Counted from the stretch's first letter, positions 40,014 through 50,694 are shown. The stretch is DNA of 64,000 bases from Caryophanales bacterium (GCA_947459205.1 CANHCR010000007.1:1-64000), one strand, 5' to 3'. Notes: a model not told the origin generated them from the sequence alone. Program-made: numbers and translations.

Positions 40014-41450
40014 ATGAGTAAAACGCCGATTACAGTGGCGTACGGGGACGGAATCGGCCCGGAAATCATGGAGGCGACGCTGAACATTTTGCTGGCAGCG
40101 GGCGCACAACTAGAGATCGAAACAATTGAAATCGGTGAGAAAGTGTACCTTCGTGGCGGCACGAGCGGCATTGAGACGGAGTCTTGGGACTCACTGCGCC
40201 GTACGAAAGTATTCTTAAAAGCACCGATTACGACACCACAAGGTGGCGGATATAAAAGTTTGAACGTGACGACGCGCAAAGCGCTTGGATTGTATGCAAA
40301 CGTACGTCCGGCTGTGTCGTATTCGCCGTTCGTCAAAACGAAACATCCGAACATGAATGTGGTCATCGTGCGTGAGAATGAAGAAGACTTGTACGCTGGT
40401 ATTGAGCATCGTCAAACGCAAGATGTTTATCAATGTTTGAAAGTGGTTAGCCGTCCTGGTACGGAGAAAATTGTCCGCTATGCGTTCGAGTATGCGCGCG
40501 CGAATGGACGTAAGAAAGTCACTTGTTTTGCAAAAGACAATATCATGAAATTTACGGATGGCTTATTCAGTAAAGTGTTCTATGAAATTGGCGAAGAGTA
40601 TCCGGATATCGAGAAAGAGCACTGGATCGTTGATATCGGTGCGGCGAAACTTGCAGATACGCCAGAAAACTTCGACGTCATCGTGATGCCGAACTTGTAC
40701 GGCGACATTTTGTCCGACGTAGCGGCACAAATCTCTGGTTCAGTTGGTTTGGCTGGTTCCTCGAACATTGGCGACCACTGTGCGATGTTCGAAGCGATTC
40801 ACGGTTCTGCACCACGTCGTGCGGGTCAAAACTTGGCGAACCCTTCCGGTTTGTTGCTCGGTGGCGTCATGATGCTGCAACATATCGGTCAAGCGGACAT
40901 CGCTTCCAAAGTACACAACGCTTGGTTGAAAACGCTCGAAGACGGCATTCATACGTACGATATTTTCCGCGAAGGTACGAGCAAAGAGAAAGTTGGCACG
41001 AAAGAGTTTGCGCAAGCGGTGATCGATCGCCTTGGTCAATTGCCAGGAACATTAGCAACGGTTGATTACAAAGAATCTGCGACATTCGATATTAAGCCAT
41101 CGGTGCGCGAACCGCAAAAGAAAGAACAAGTCGGAATCGACATTTTCTTGAACTGGACAGGCGGTGCTGCTGAGCAACTCGGCAAAACGTTGGAGCAATA
41201 TACAGCGGGCAACTTAAGCCTGAAAGTCATCACAAACCGTGGCGTGAAAGTGTATCCAGGCGGATTCCCGGAGACGTTCTGCACGGATCACTGGCGTTGC
41301 CGTTTCATGGCGCCAGACGGTGAGACGATTTCCGCGGCACAAGTTGTTGAGTTGTATGACAATATTAGCAAAGCCGGCCTTGATATCATCAAGACGGAAA
41401 ACTTGTATAACTTTGACGGTGTAGCGGGCTTCTCATCGGTACACGGTTAA
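40014..41450 (+). CDS. icd: Isocitrate dehydrogenase
   Basis: Oxidative decarboxylation of isocitrate to 2-oxoglutarate in the TCA cycle. The 478 residues fit the longer Rickettsia/Thermus-type enzyme with a C-terminal extension rather than the 423-residue B. subtilis form. Motifs include AYGDGIGPEIMEA, PAVSYSPFVKTKHPNMNVVIVRENEEDLYAGIEHRQ, FAKDNIMKFTDGLF and the metal-binding NLYGDILSDVAAQISGSVGLAGS. The last 100 residues (VGIDIFLNWTGGAAEQLGKTL onward) are the extension. Cofactor preference (NAD or NADP) is not certain from sequence. The ATG at 40014 is 8 nt after AGAAGGG. Confidence 0.93.
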   Translation: MSKTPITVAYGDGIGPEIMEATLNILLAAGAQLEIETIEIGEKVYLRGGTSGIETESWDSLRRTKVFLKAPITTPQGGGYKSLNVTTRKALGLYANVRPAVSYSPFVKTKHPNMNVVIVRENEEDLYAGIEHRQTQDVYQCLKVVSRPGTEKIVRYAFEYARANGRKKVTCFAKDNIMKFTDGLFSKVFYEIGEEYPDIEKEHWIVDIGAAKLADTPENFDVIVMPNLYGDILSDVAAQISGSVGLAGSSNIGDHCAMFEAIHGSAPRRAGQNLANPSGLLLGGVMMLQHIGQADIASKVHNAWLKTLEDGIHTYDIFREGTSKEKVGTKEFAQAVIDRLGQLPGTLATVDYKESATFDIKPSVREPQKKEQVGIDIFLNWTGGAAEQLGKTLEQYTAGNLSLKVITNRGVKVYPGGFPETFCTDHWRCRFMAPDGETISAAQVVELYDNISKAGLDIIKTENLYNFDGVAGFSSVHG

Positions 41451-41480
41451 GAGATGATTGCACATTCATAAACGAGAAAG

Positions 41481-41517
41481 ACATCTGCTGTCACGCGTTG
41501 GCGGCAGGTGTTTTTTT
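41481..41517 (+). terminator. Terminator of icd
   Basis: ACATCTGC pairs with GCAGGTGT (one G-U pair), followed by seven Ts, 30 bp after the stop codon. Confidence 0.85.
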
Positions 41518-41581
41518 GTCTGCAAATTGTTTACAATAGAATGGTACAACACGAGAATACAAAGCGAAGGTGTGAATCCGA

Positions 41582-43063
41582 ATGGGTTGGCGACTGGAAA
41601 ATAGTTATGGGCAATTGCCCGGATTTTTTTATACGAAAGTAGAACCGACGAAGGTGAGCGAGCCGAAAATGGTCATCTTTAATCGTTCATTGGCTGCGGA
41701 GTTGGGGCTAGATGTGGATCCATCGGCCATGGATTCATCGGCAACGACTGAGTGGGCCGAACGATGTGCCGGCAATGTGCTGCCGATTGGCGCAGAACCG
41801 CTAGCGCAGGCATATGCGGGGCACCAGTTCGGTCATTTTACAATGCTTGGTGATGGGCGTGCGATTTTGTTAGGTGAGCAAATGACGCCGGCGGGTGCAC
41901 GGTTCGATATCCAACTCAAAGGTTCAGGCAGAACGCCGTACTCGCGGCGTGGCGACGGTAAGGCGGCGCTCGGACCGATGTTGCGTGAATATATCATCAG
42001 CGAGGCGATGCATGCGCTAGGCATTCCCACGACGCGCAGTTTGGCGGTCGTGACGAGCGGTGAGGTAGTGTACCGTGAGACGGAGCTGCCGGGGGCGGTG
42101 TTGACGCGCGTGGCCTCCAGTCATTTGCGTGTGGGTACGTTTGAGTATGCGGCGGCATGGGGCGGTGCGGAGCGAGTGCGCGAACTTGCCGATTATGCGA
42201 TGGCCAGACACTACTCAGAGGTGATTGAGAGGGAACCGGGTGAACAGCGCTACGCTGCGTTTTTGCGAGCGGTGATGGAGCGCCAGGCGACGCTCATCGC
42301 TCAGTGGCAGGCGGTCGGCTTCGTGCACGGCGTGATGAACACGGACAACATGGCGATCAGCGGCGAGACGATTGACTATGGACCGTGCGCGTTTATGGAC
42401 ACGTACAAAATGTCGACGGTGTTTAGTTCAATTGATTCACATGGGCGCTACGCATACGGTAACCAACCGAAAATCGCCGCATGGAATTTGGCGCGACTGG
42501 CCGAAGCGCTTCTGCCGATTTTGGCGACAGAAGAAGAGCAGGCGTTGGCGCTAGCGAATGCGGTCATCGGCGAGTTTCCCGATTTGTTCCGTGAAAAATG
42601 GCTAGCTGCGATGTGCAACAAACTTGGTCTGAGCGGCCGGGAACAGACCGACGAATCGCTCGTCGAAGATTTGCTGGGGCTTATGGAAACGCACTACGCC
42701 GACTATACGAATACATTTTGCGAGTTAACCACTGGCCGACACAAGCAAGCGCTGTTCGAGACAGAGGCGTTCGCGTCGTGGCGCAATCGCTGGCAGGCAC
42801 GTTTGGAGCAGCAAAACGAATCGCATGACGTCATTCAAGAGCGGATGAAACATGCAAATCCAGTGGTGATCGCGCGCAACCACCGTGTCGAAGAAGCGTT
42901 GGCCGCCGCTACTGATGACGACGATTTGAGTGTGCTGCATCGACTACTGGATGCTATAGCGAATCCTTTTGATTATAGCGAACAAAATCGATATGCAGGC
43001 GATCCTTATTTCACGGAACCGTCAGCATCGGTGCGGCCATATCGCACGTTTTGCGGCACGTAA
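41582..43063 (+). CDS. selO: SelO family protein adenylyltransferase (YdiU)
   Basis: A 493-residue pseudokinase-fold enzyme that transfers AMP to protein Ser, Thr or Tyr in characterised relatives. Family stretches are [99 protein letters not shown] and [13 protein letters not shown]. The usual C-terminal Cys motif of eukaryotic/E. coli forms is replaced here by YRTFCGT at the end. Start ATG at 41582 follows GAAGGTG. Convergent with the M23 gene. Confidence 0.92.
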   Translation: MGWRLENSYGQLPGFFYTKVEPTKVSEPKMVIFNRSLAAELGLDVDPSAMDSSATTEWAERCAGNVLPIGAEPLAQAYAGHQFGHFTMLGDGRAILLGEQMTPAGARFDIQLKGSGRTPYSRRGDGKAALGPMLREYIISEAMHALGIPTTRSLAVVTSGEVVYRETELPGAVLTRVASSHLRVGTFEYAAAWGGAERVRELADYAMARHYSEVIEREPGEQRYAAFLRAVMERQATLIAQWQAVGFVHGVMNTDNMAISGETIDYGPCAFMDTYKMSTVFSSIDSHGRYAYGNQPKIAAWNLARLAEALLPILATEEEQALALANAVIGEFPDLFREKWLAAMCNKLGLSGREQTDESLVEDLLGLMETHYADYTNTFCELTTGRHKQALFETEAFASWRNRWQARLEQQNESHDVIQERMKHANPVVIARNHRVEEALAAATDDDDLSVLHRLLDAIANPFDYSEQNRYAGDPYFTEPSASVRPYRTFCGT

Positions 43064-43080
43064 TTTTCGAAAAATGCTTT

Positions 43081-44178
43081 TTAGGAACCGAACACTTTCG
43101 CAAGCACCTCGCGAATTTGCGGACGTTTCAGGTGCTTCCAAAACAGTTCGTTTTGAATGAGCACATCCATATGCAAATGCAAATCATCGTTATTGCCGGC
43201 GACACCACTGCTTGTCCCTGAATTGCCGACAAAGCCAATCTGTTGACCGCGCTTCACGATCGTGCCAATCGCTAACTTCTTGTTGACTGTATGCAGATGA
43301 GCATAGCGCACGAGCACACCTTTTTCATACTGCACCCATACTGATCGGCCACGCAATTTGTCGAGAATATAGACTGGCGTTTGCTTCGATTTGGCGGAGA
43401 TGCTCAGGAGCGCTTCACGTTCGCGATGCATCAATTCGAGATAGTCGCTGTCGATGCGCACGACCACACCCTCAGCAACCGAGCGCACTTCCGTTTTGCG
43501 GTCGATGCGGATGCCGCTATAGCTGCTATACCAATCCAACCCTTCATGCGTACCGTTGCGATATGTGCGCGGGGCGCCCGGCAAGTGATTGTCGCGCGTC
43601 GAAAGTGTCGCTCCTGCAATCGGACGGTCCATGAACGACAAATACAATGCAATCTGTTTCGGCGTCGAGCGCTTCAAGTCAAGCGCTGTCAGCTTTTTGT
43701 ACACCGAATGTTTAAAGACGGCGAGCGGCTCACCCAACGTGACATCCGTGCGGACGAAGAGTGATTGCTGCGTGCGGGCTGTGACAGGTAAGGCGAATGC
43801 TTTTTCGATGACAGGTAGCGGCAAATAAATCGCCGTTGTCTGTTTTTTCGTCTCTACGTATGGTTTGGCGTTGAGCGGCAAATGGATGCCGTTGCGCGCA
43901 ATCACTGTCGTGCCACGCAACAGTTCGTACGTATTGCCGGCGTGTTTGATGGACAGCGTGCCTTCGGAAGCACTGTAACGGTAGGTGAGCGGCAATTCGA
44001 GGCGCAGTTCCTCCAACGAGACGAATGGTTTTTTGTAAAAATAATGGATGGTTAGTTGCGTGCTTTTAGGTGCCGATTTCGTTTGTTCGATGTTGCTCGC
44101 TAGCATCGTCGTTGGCGTAAACGCGCCCAATAGCAGGCTGCACGCAAGCAATATTGCAAGTAATCGTAACTGTTTCAA
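43081..44178 (-). CDS. Secreted M23 family metallopeptidase
   Basis: A 365-residue exported protein. The signal peptide (LLAILLACSLLLGAF) is followed by a region resembling copper-amine-oxidase N-terminal-like repeats (LPLNAKPYVETKKQTTAIYLPLPVIEKAF) and then an M23 peptidase domain (about 205-350) with the zinc ligands in GTHEGLDWY and HLHMD, and YAHLHTVNKKLAIGTIVKRGQQIGFVGNSG between. It probably cleaves peptidoglycan or binds it. The start is TTG 44178, 8 nt after GGGGG; the ATG upstream (44208) has no ribosome-binding site. Convergent with selO, divergent from the large exoprotein. Confidence 0.88.
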   Translation of the reverse strand: MKQLRLLAILLACSLLLGAFTPTTMLASNIEQTKSAPKSTQLTIHYFYKKPFVSLEELRLELPLTYRYSASEGTLSIKHAGNTYELLRGTTVIARNGIHLPLNAKPYVETKKQTTAIYLPLPVIEKAFALPVTARTQQSLFVRTDVTLGEPLAVFKHSVYKKLTALDLKRSTPKQIALYLSFMDRPIAGATLSTRDNHLPGAPRTYRNGTHEGLDWYSSYSGIRIDRKTEVRSVAEGVVVRIDSDYLELMHREREALLSISAKSKQTPVYILDKLRGRSVWVQYEKGVLVRYAHLHTVNKKLAIGTIVKRGQQIGFVGNSGTSSGVAGNNDDLHLHMDVLIQNELFWKHLKRPQIREVLAKVFGS

Positions 44179-44325
44179 GTGGAAAACCCCCAGATACATC
44201 ATTTTCAATCTTGCTATCTTGACCTATTCTATCATGTCACACGAACGTTAGGATGGCAATTCGAATAGTAAAATCATGTTATAAGATAAATGATTGAAAT
44301 CGTTTTCACAAGAGGTAAGAAAAGG

Positions 44326-47300
44326 ATGGCGGTAACCATGATTCGAATAAACATGAGAACAACGATTTGGCTGTCGCTTACACTTATATGCTTGCTATTT
44401 GCTACATCCGATGCGTTGGTCGTAAAAGCAAACACAACACCTCCGCCACTGCTCTACACGAGTGATCTGCTCGGGCATTGGCAATTGGACGAAGGTAGTG
44501 GCAGAACGCTCAATGATTCGTCTGGCAAACGCAACCACTTGCAGTTGGGTGCAGATGCTGACTGGCAAGAGGGGTATTTGGGTGCGCATGCCATTCGTTT
44601 TCATGAGCAGGTCCGTGCCTCAAACTACCAATTGAGCGGCCATAGTGCCATCACGCAGAAAAAGCAGTTTACGTTGACGTTTTGGCACAAGCCTTCGGCG
44701 ACGAAAAATAACAAAGTATTTGCCAGTTTGGGTGGCGTGATTCAAGTCTCACAAGGTAGCGATGCTAGTCTGCACATCGACATGCTGAACACATATGCCC
44801 ATTTTTCAAAAATTTTAACGGTCGACCGTTGGCAGCATGTAGCGTTGCGATTCACTGCAGGAACCGTCTTTGTCTATGTAAACGGTGTCGAGAAAGGAAG
44901 CAAAGCGTTTCCCGGCACGTTCACCGCGAGTGGTTATTTTTCGTTCGGCGGCATATGGGCCTATGATACGCCCAATCAATTGGATGATGTTCGTTTGTAT
45001 AGTAACGCCTTGACTGTCGAGCAAATCAAGCAATTGGCGGCACAATTGAAAACGGAAAAAACCGCTCCCGCTGTGCCGAATAATCTTGTCATGGTCGGCA
45101 AAAACAACAGCGCGGCAAACTTTGAATGGTCTGCTTCGACGGATAACATCGATGTCGTCGGTTATCAGCTGTATGTCAATGACAAACAGGCCCTGTTTAC
45201 GGAAAAAACGAGTGCAACGATTACGAATTTACTCGCTGATCAAAACTATGCCGTTACGGTACGCGCAAAAGATGTAGCAGGCAACTTGTCGGCTTCCAGC
45301 ACAGCGCTTCGCTTCCGTACCGATCGCACGTACAATCCGCAAAAAGGAGCGGTCGGCATCAACTTCGACGGTGTATGCGACTATTGCCGCGAAACGATGT
45401 TTTATGATGTCTTCAAAATGGCGCGCCCATGGATGAATTGGAGTTATCCCGACTATAAATTCGATAAGGATGAGCACGGCAACATCCGCTCACTCGAAGC
45501 GGGTCGCGAGGCGTATTCGATGATGCTGATTGCCAATGATGGACGCTACAAAAAAGGGCGCTATCTCGTTACTTACGATGGCGAGGGTGTGCTTGAATTT
45601 TGGCAGCGCGACGGCTCGAAAATCATTTCGCAATCCCCAGGCAAAATGGAGGTTGACGTCCAAGGAGACGGCCTCTGGTTAACGCTGAAGTCGGTCAATC
45701 CGGCCGACTACATCCGCAACATTCGCGCCATTCACATCGATGATCTCGAAGTGGCGAGAGCGCATACATTTCGCCGTGATTTTATCGAGCGATGGAAAGA
45801 TTTTCGCGTCACGCGTTTCATGAGCACGATGAACACCAACAATACGAAAATTGTCGAGTGGAAGGACCGTACGACCCCGCAACATTTGACGCAAGCCGGC
45901 TGGGACAATCCGCTGAATGATGGCATGGCGGTGGAGCACATGGTCGAATTGACGAACGAACTCGGTTCCGATCCGTGGTTCAACATGCCGACGATGGCCA
46001 ACGATGATTATGTGCGTCAGTTTGCTACCTATGTGCGCGATCATTTGCACGATGAGGCGAAAGTGTATATCGAATACTCGAATGAAACGTGGAACACGAT
46101 CTTTTTTCAATATAACTATTGCGTGCAAGAAGGTAAAAAATTAGGGTATAGCGGTTCGGACGCGGAGATCAACGCGAAGTTTCATGCGCACCGTGCGAAG
46201 CAAATGTTTGCCATTTGGGAGGAAGTGTTCGGCAGCGAGCAGCGACTGGTGAAGGTGATTGGCGGATTTCATTACGGTGGCGCTCATTATGCGAAAACGA
46301 TTCTCGAGCATGAAGAGGTGTACAAAGAGGCCGATGCGTACGCCACCGCACCTTACTTTGCCCACGACTACGGCGGCACGAGAGCGGAATGGGTGAAGAA
46401 GGCGACGCCGAGCGAAATTTTCGCCGACATGCAGAACGAGGTCGCATTCAGTAATAAGATGACCAAAGAAATTGTCGATCAGGTGGATACGTTTGCTTTG
46501 GACACGGTTGCATATGAGGGCGGTCAGCACATGGCGCCAATTTTCGTGTGGCAAACGAATACGTTTTATCAGAATGATGATGTGCTTGTCAATAAGTTGG
46601 CGTGGCTCAATCGGCAACCACAAATGTATGACATTTATCAGCAACATTTTGATGGATGGAAAGCGGCTGGAGGCCGGCTTAACGTGACGTACAGCGCGGT
46701 GACGAATTATGGTCGCTATGGCAGCTTCGGTCTGCTGGAATATGCGAATCAGCCGCTTGCGAGCGCATACAAGTATCGTTCGACGATTGACTGGTTGAAA
46801 AGTCATCCTGTGTGGTGGGGCGTGCAACGTGTAGACACGCCTGGTGAAACGCAGGCCAATGTGCCGGCTCCGTCGACAGTGACAATCAGTCAAATCACGA
46901 TGAACACGATGCGTGTCGCTTGGCAGGCGCCTGCATACAAAGAAGCCGTGAAATCCTATGAATTGTTCGTTGACGGCATGGCCGTCGCATCACTGCCCGC
47001 GCAACAGTACTCTTATGTATTGAGCAATCTCACGTCCAATCGCAAATATTCGCTTGGCATAAAAGCACATTATGAAAGCGGTGAGCAATCGGCGCAGACG
47101 TATGCGAACGCTTCAACGTTGGCTGATGTGCAGCCACCGACGTCGCCCAAAGGATTGAATGTGTCAACATCTACAATGAACTCGTTTTCTGTCAGTTGGT
47201 CGGCAGCGAACGATAATCTCGCCGTTGTCGCTTATGAGGTGTACTTGAATGGTGTGAAAATGACAGAAACGCAGCAATTGTCCTATGCAGTAACTGGATT

Positions 47301-48882
47301 GCGGCCAGCGACAGCATACACGGTCGTTGTGCGTGCGCGTGATGCGGCCAATAATCGCTCTCCTGTCAGTGTCAGTTTGTCGGTGCGTACTGCACCAGAT
47401 ACGCAACTGCCGAATGCACCGCAACAAGTTTATGCAGCAAACATAGACATGCGTTCGTTTACTTTATATTGGGCGCCCGTCAATGATGCTTACGGAATAC
47501 GTGCTTATGAGGTATATGAGAGTGGAAAAATGATGGCGCGCGTGACGAATCCATTTTTGGCGCTCCGTTCATTGACGCCGCGAACGACATATAAGCTTAG
47601 GGTGCGGGCAGTTGATCAGGCTGGCAACCTTTCTGAATTTAGCAGCGAAGTGGTGCGCCAAACGAACAGTGATCAGCAGGTGCCATCGACACCGCGCGGC
47701 TTGCGTGTGACGCGCATGTTGCCTGCCACAACGCAACTGGAACTCGCATGGGAGCGTGCATCGGATAATGATTCGGTAGTGAGTTATCAGTTGTATCGCA
47801 ATGGGACGGTAGTCCTCTCGACCGTGCAGACGACGGCGCTCGTGAGCGTCAATGCGCTTGGACAAACCGCATCGTACGCAGTGCGGGCAGTTGATGCTGC
47901 AGGTAACTTGTCCGTTGTTTCTACGGACGTGCAAGCGATGATTCCACAGGCCAGTGCCGGAACGAACCATCCGATTTTGGTGGAAATACAAAGTTTGCGT
48001 CAACCCCAAGGTACGATGAGCACGGTGCTACAATACCGCTTGCTACGTTCGGCGCATGTAACGGTTCGTTTGCTTGATGAGCAAGCGACACAAGTGGCAG
48101 TGCCGTTGTCACGAACCTGGCTCGCTGCCAACACACATACGTTGACGATTCGTCACCTGAATTTGCCGGAAGGACGTTACAAATATGAATTGATTGCTGA
48201 AGGCGTAAGCACGCAACGTTGGCAAGGCGCCTTCGTCATAGACAACACACGCCCCGTGGTCAGTTCATTCACCGTCTCCGGCGCAATCACGAACGAAGTC
48301 AATCGATCCGTTAGCACGATGCAGTTTTCACTGTCTGAGCGCTCATTTGTGCATGTGACTGTTCATGATGGTAAGGGCGCTATAGTGCGCACCTTGCTCA
48401 ACCAACGTATGTCGATGAGCGGCAGACACTCGTTACAATGGAATGGTTTTAACCAAGCAGAACAACTTGTGGCTGATGGCATGTACGAGGTAAGAGTAAC
48501 TGCGGTCGATGAGGTGGGAACTCGCTCGTCGCTAGTGTCGACACAACTTCGTGTGGAGGCGCGAGTGCCGCAACTGACGCAATCAAAACAAAATGTGGCG
48601 TCATTAAAAGTAAAAGACAACAACCGCCTGACAATCAGTTTCCATTTATCAGAAGAAGCGAAAGTGGAGGCGCGCATCTTTGATTTTAACAATCAATTGG
48701 TACTCGACTTGGCCGTTGGCAATTTCCAACCAGGTGTACAAATGTTGCAATGGAACGGCCGCAATAAAGAGGGGAAATACATGACGAATGGCGATTATTA
48801 TGTCCGCATCAAAGCAACAGATAGTGCCAATAAATCATCAACTGAATGGAGAGTGAATGTCAATGTCGCAACTGCATTCTAA
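44326..48882 (+). CDS. Large secreted protein with LamG, FN3, TIM-barrel-like and FlgD-Ig domains
   Basis: 1518 residues with a signal peptide (TTIWLSLTLICLLFATSDALVVKA). Order: LamG-type lectin domain (about 40-240, LGHWQLDEGSG and QLDDVRLYSNALT), FN3 (about 247-332), a 500-residue domain (about 336-838) that looks like a clan-A glycoside hydrolase barrel with IEYSNETWN (Glu587 as possible acid/base) and VAYEGGQH (possible nucleophile), four FN3 repeats (about 847-1200), and two FlgD-type Ig domains (HSLQWNGFNQAEQLVADGMYEVRVTA and MLQWNGRNKEGKYMTNGDYYVRIKA). No SLH or sortase motif, so release or binding through the lectin domain is likely. The start at 44326 is 9 nt after AGAGGT. The 3' end overlaps cobB by 20 bp. 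Polysaccharide target unknown. Confidence 0.82.
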   Translation: MAVTMIRINMRTTIWLSLTLICLLFATSDALVVKANTTPPPLLYTSDLLGHWQLDEGSGRTLNDSSGKRNHLQLGADADWQEGYLGAHAIRFHEQVRASNYQLSGHSAITQKKQFTLTFWHKPSATKNNKVFASLGGVIQVSQGSDASLHIDMLNTYAHFSKILTVDRWQHVALRFTAGTVFVYVNGVEKGSKAFPGTFTASGYFSFGGIWAYDTPNQLDDVRLYSNALTVEQIKQLAAQLKTEKTAPAVPNNLVMVGKNNSAANFEWSASTDNIDVVGYQLYVNDKQALFTEKTSATITNLLADQNYAVTVRAKDVAGNLSASSTALRFRTDRTYNPQKGAVGINFDGVCDYCRETMFYDVFKMARPWMNWSYPDYKFDKDEHGNIRSLEAGREAYSMMLIANDGRYKKGRYLVTYDGEGVLEFWQRDGSKIISQSPGKMEVDVQGDGLWLTLKSVNPADYIRNIRAIHIDDLEVARAHTFRRDFIERWKDFRVTRFMSTMNTNNTKIVEWKDRTTPQHLTQAGWDNPLNDGMAVEHMVELTNELGSDPWFNMPTMANDDYVRQFATYVRDHLHDEAKVYIEYSNETWNTIFFQYNYCVQEGKKLGYSGSDAEINAKFHAHRAKQMFAIWEEVFGSEQRLVKVIGGFHYGGAHYAKTILEHEEVYKEADAYATAPYFAHDYGGTRAEWVKKATPSEIFADMQNEVAFSNKMTKEIVDQVDTFALDTVAYEGGQHMAPIFVWQTNTFYQNDDVLVNKLAWLNRQPQMYDIYQQHFDGWKAAGGRLNVTYSAVTNYGRYGSFGLLEYANQPLASAYKYRSTIDWLKSHPVWWGVQRVDTPGETQANVPAPSTVTISQITMNTMRVAWQAPAYKEAVKSYELFVDGMAVASLPAQQYSYVLSNLTSNRKYSLGIKAHYESGEQSAQTYANASTLADVQPPTSPKGLNVSTSTMNSFSVSWSAANDNLAVVAYEVYLNGVKMTETQQLSYAVTGLRPATAYTVVVRARDAANNRSPVSVSLSVRTAPDTQLPNAPQQVYAANIDMRSFTLYWAPVNDAYGIRAYEVYESGKMMARVTNPFLALRSLTPRTTYKLRVRAVDQAGNLSEFSSEVVRQTNSDQQVPSTPRGLRVTRMLPATTQLELAWERASDNDSVVSYQLYRNGTVVLSTVQTTALVSVNALGQTASYAVRAVDAAGNLSVVSTDVQAMIPQASAGTNHPILVEIQSLRQPQGTMSTVLQYRLLRSAHVTVRLLDEQATQVAVPLSRTWLAANTHTLTIRHLNLPEGRYKYELIAEGVSTQRWQGAFVIDNTRPVVSSFTVSGAITNEVNRSVSTMQFSLSERSFVHVTVHDGKGAIVRTLLNQRMSMSGRHSLQWNGFNQAEQLVADGMYEVRVTAVDEVGTRSSLVSTQLRVEARVPQLTQSKQNVASLKVKDNNRLTISFHLSEEAKVEARIFDFNNQLVLDLAVGNFQPGVQMLQWNGRNKEGKYMTNGDYYVRIKATDSANKSSTEWRVNVNVATAF

Positions 48883-49600
48883 ACTAGCCTCATTGCTGAG
48901 CAAGGCACAGCATACCGTCGTATTTACCGGAGCCGGTTGCTCGACGGAAGCGGGCATCCCTGATTTTCGATCGCGCGATGGTTGGTGGCAGAAAATCGAC
49001 CCCGCGATGTTAGCCAACCCGCACGCGATCTACGCACATTATCCATTGTTCCACGGATTTTATGCGTATCGTGTTGAACAGTTACGCTCCATCACACCGC
49101 ACGCTGGGCATCGCGTGCTCGCTGATTGGCAGACGCGCGGGCTCGTCAAGCATCTCATCACGCAAAATGTTGACGGGTTGCATCAAATGGCTGGCAATCG
49201 TGATGTCATCGAACTTCACGGAACGATTCGCAATTTTCGTTGTCACGAGTGCCAGTGTGCGGTCAGTGAATCGCAGTTTTTGAGCGCTGAACCGTGTCCT
49301 CGTTGCGGAGCGGAGCAACGACTTCGAGCCAATGTGGTGATGTTTGGCGAATCATTGCCGTCCGCAGCGTTAGAGATGGCACAAACGTGTCTGCAAGCGA
49401 CCGATTTGGTGCTCGTCATCGGCTCGAGTTTGCAAGTGTATCCAGCGAATCAATTGCCGCAAATTTGTCGCGGTCCGAAAGTATTGATCAATAACGAGCC
49501 CGTGGGCGGAGATGCGGGCCATTTCGACTTATTTATCGAAGGTACAGCAGGAGAGGTGTTGCTGCAGGTCAATCAATTATTGGATGAAAGCGTGCTTTGA
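48863..49600 (+). CDS. cobB: NAD-dependent protein deacylase (sirtuin)
   Basis: A 245-residue Sir2 family enzyme that removes acyl groups from lysines with NAD. It has FTGAGCSTEAGIPDFRS, the catalytic ITQNVDGLHQMAG, ELHGTIRNFRC with the general-base His, the zinc-binding pairs CHEC and CPRC, and VIGSSLQVYPANQLP. GGAGAG is 9 nt before the ATG at 48863, which is inside the end of the preceding exoprotein gene. The final 28 bp overlap the convergent oxidoreductase gene. Confidence 0.93.
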   Translation: MSQLHSKLASLLSKAQHTVVFTGAGCSTEAGIPDFRSRDGWWQKIDPAMLANPHAIYAHYPLFHGFYAYRVEQLRSITPHAGHRVLADWQTRGLVKHLITQNVDGLHQMAGNRDVIELHGTIRNFRCHECQCAVSESQFLSAEPCPRCGAEQRLRANVVMFGESLPSAALEMAQTCLQATDLVLVIGSSLQVYPANQLPQICRGPKVLINNEPVGGDAGHFDLFIEGTAGEVLLQVNQLLDESVL

Positions 49601-50613
49601 ACGATCGGTGCGACTTTTGTGCCAAAAAGTTCAATCGCACGCATCACTTGATCGTGCGGCATCGAACCAACCGGTACGTGCAGGAAAAAACGCGTCACGC
49701 CAAGTTGTTGCTGCAAATCGATGATTTTGTCGGCCACCGTTTGTGCGTCGCCGACATAGAGTGCGCCATCTCGCGCACGCGCCATATCATAACTGCGCCG
49801 GGAGTAAGGTCCCCAGCCGCGCTCTTGTCCGAGTTTGTTGAGCACATAGGCGGTTGAAGGGTAGAAAAGGTCGGCGGCCTCCTCCGTGCTGTCCCAAACG
49901 AAACCGTGCGAATGGGTAGCGATTTGCAACGAAGATGGATCGTGACCGGCGCGTTCGGCTGCTTGTTTATACAATTGCACAATTGGCAAAAACATTTGTG
50001 GACTGCCACCGATGATGGCTAATACCAACGGCAGTCCAAGTGTGCCGGCGCGAACGGCTGACTCCGGGTTGCCACCACTAGCGATCCAAACTGGTAATGG
50101 TTGTTGAACCGGACGCGGACTGATGTATAAATTTCGAAAAGATGGGCGATGGTGACCGTTCCAAGTGACGTGCTCTGACTCGCGCAATTTTAATAATAGT
50201 GCTAATTTTTCGTCGAACAACTCGTTGTAGTCGTGCAAGTCTTGACCGAATAGCGGAAATGATTCGATGAACGAGCCACGACCAGCCATAATCTCGGCGC
50301 GACCGCCAGAAATTGCATCGAGTGTGGCGAATTCTTGGAACACTCGCACAGGGTCTGCAGATGAGAGTACGGTAACGGCGCTTGTGAGTCTGATTGTTTG
50401 TGTCCGAGCCGCTGCCGCCGCCAAAATGACCGCCGGCGCAGATGCGGCGAAGTCTATACGATGGTGTTCGCCGACACCAAAAACGTCGAGTCCGATGCGG
50501 TCAGCTAAGACGATTTCTTCGATGACATCTTGAATTCTTTGGCTATGTGAAATGACCTCGCCTGACTGTGGATCGGGTGTAGTCTCTACAAATGTGCTAA
50601 TGCCGAGTTCCAA
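49573..50613 (-). CDS. LLM class flavin-dependent oxidoreductase
   Basis: A 346-residue luciferase-like monooxygenase of the group with motifs GLDVFGVGEHHRIDFAASAPAVILAAAAARTQTIRL, SADPVRVFQEFATLDAISGGRAEIMAGRG and LPVWIASGGNPESAVRAG. Substrate is unknown; it uses reduced flavin. The TTG at 50613 is 7 nt after AAGGAGGAG, and the ORF upstream of it is not homologous. Overlaps the end of cobB tail to tail. Confidence 0.88.
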   Translation of the reverse strand: MELGISTFVETTPDPQSGEVISHSQRIQDVIEEIVLADRIGLDVFGVGEHHRIDFAASAPAVILAAAAARTQTIRLTSAVTVLSSADPVRVFQEFATLDAISGGRAEIMAGRGSFIESFPLFGQDLHDYNELFDEKLALLLKLRESEHVTWNGHHRPSFRNLYISPRPVQQPLPVWIASGGNPESAVRAGTLGLPLVLAIIGGSPQMFLPIVQLYKQAAERAGHDPSSLQIATHSHGFVWDSTEEAADLFYPSTAYVLNKLGQERGWGPYSRRSYDMARARDGALYVGDAQTVADKIIDLQQQLGVTRFFLHVPVGSMPHDQVMRAIELFGTKVAPIVQSTLSSNN

Positions 50614-50633
50614 CGATTTTCTCCTCCTTAAGT

Positions 50634-50656
50634 AAAAACGGGCAAGCATGCCCGTT
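50634..50656 (-). terminator. GGGCA hairpin before the LLM gene
   Basis: AACGGGCA-AGCA-TGCCCGTT, followed on the minus strand by TTTTT. It is a second hairpin between the flagellin-like gene and the LLM gene, about 10 bp before the LLM ribosome-binding site, so it may act as an attenuator or as a backup terminator. Confidence 0.6.
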
Positions 50657-50694
50657 TGTCGGCCATCTAATGGCAAAAAGGTCCAAATTTTCAT

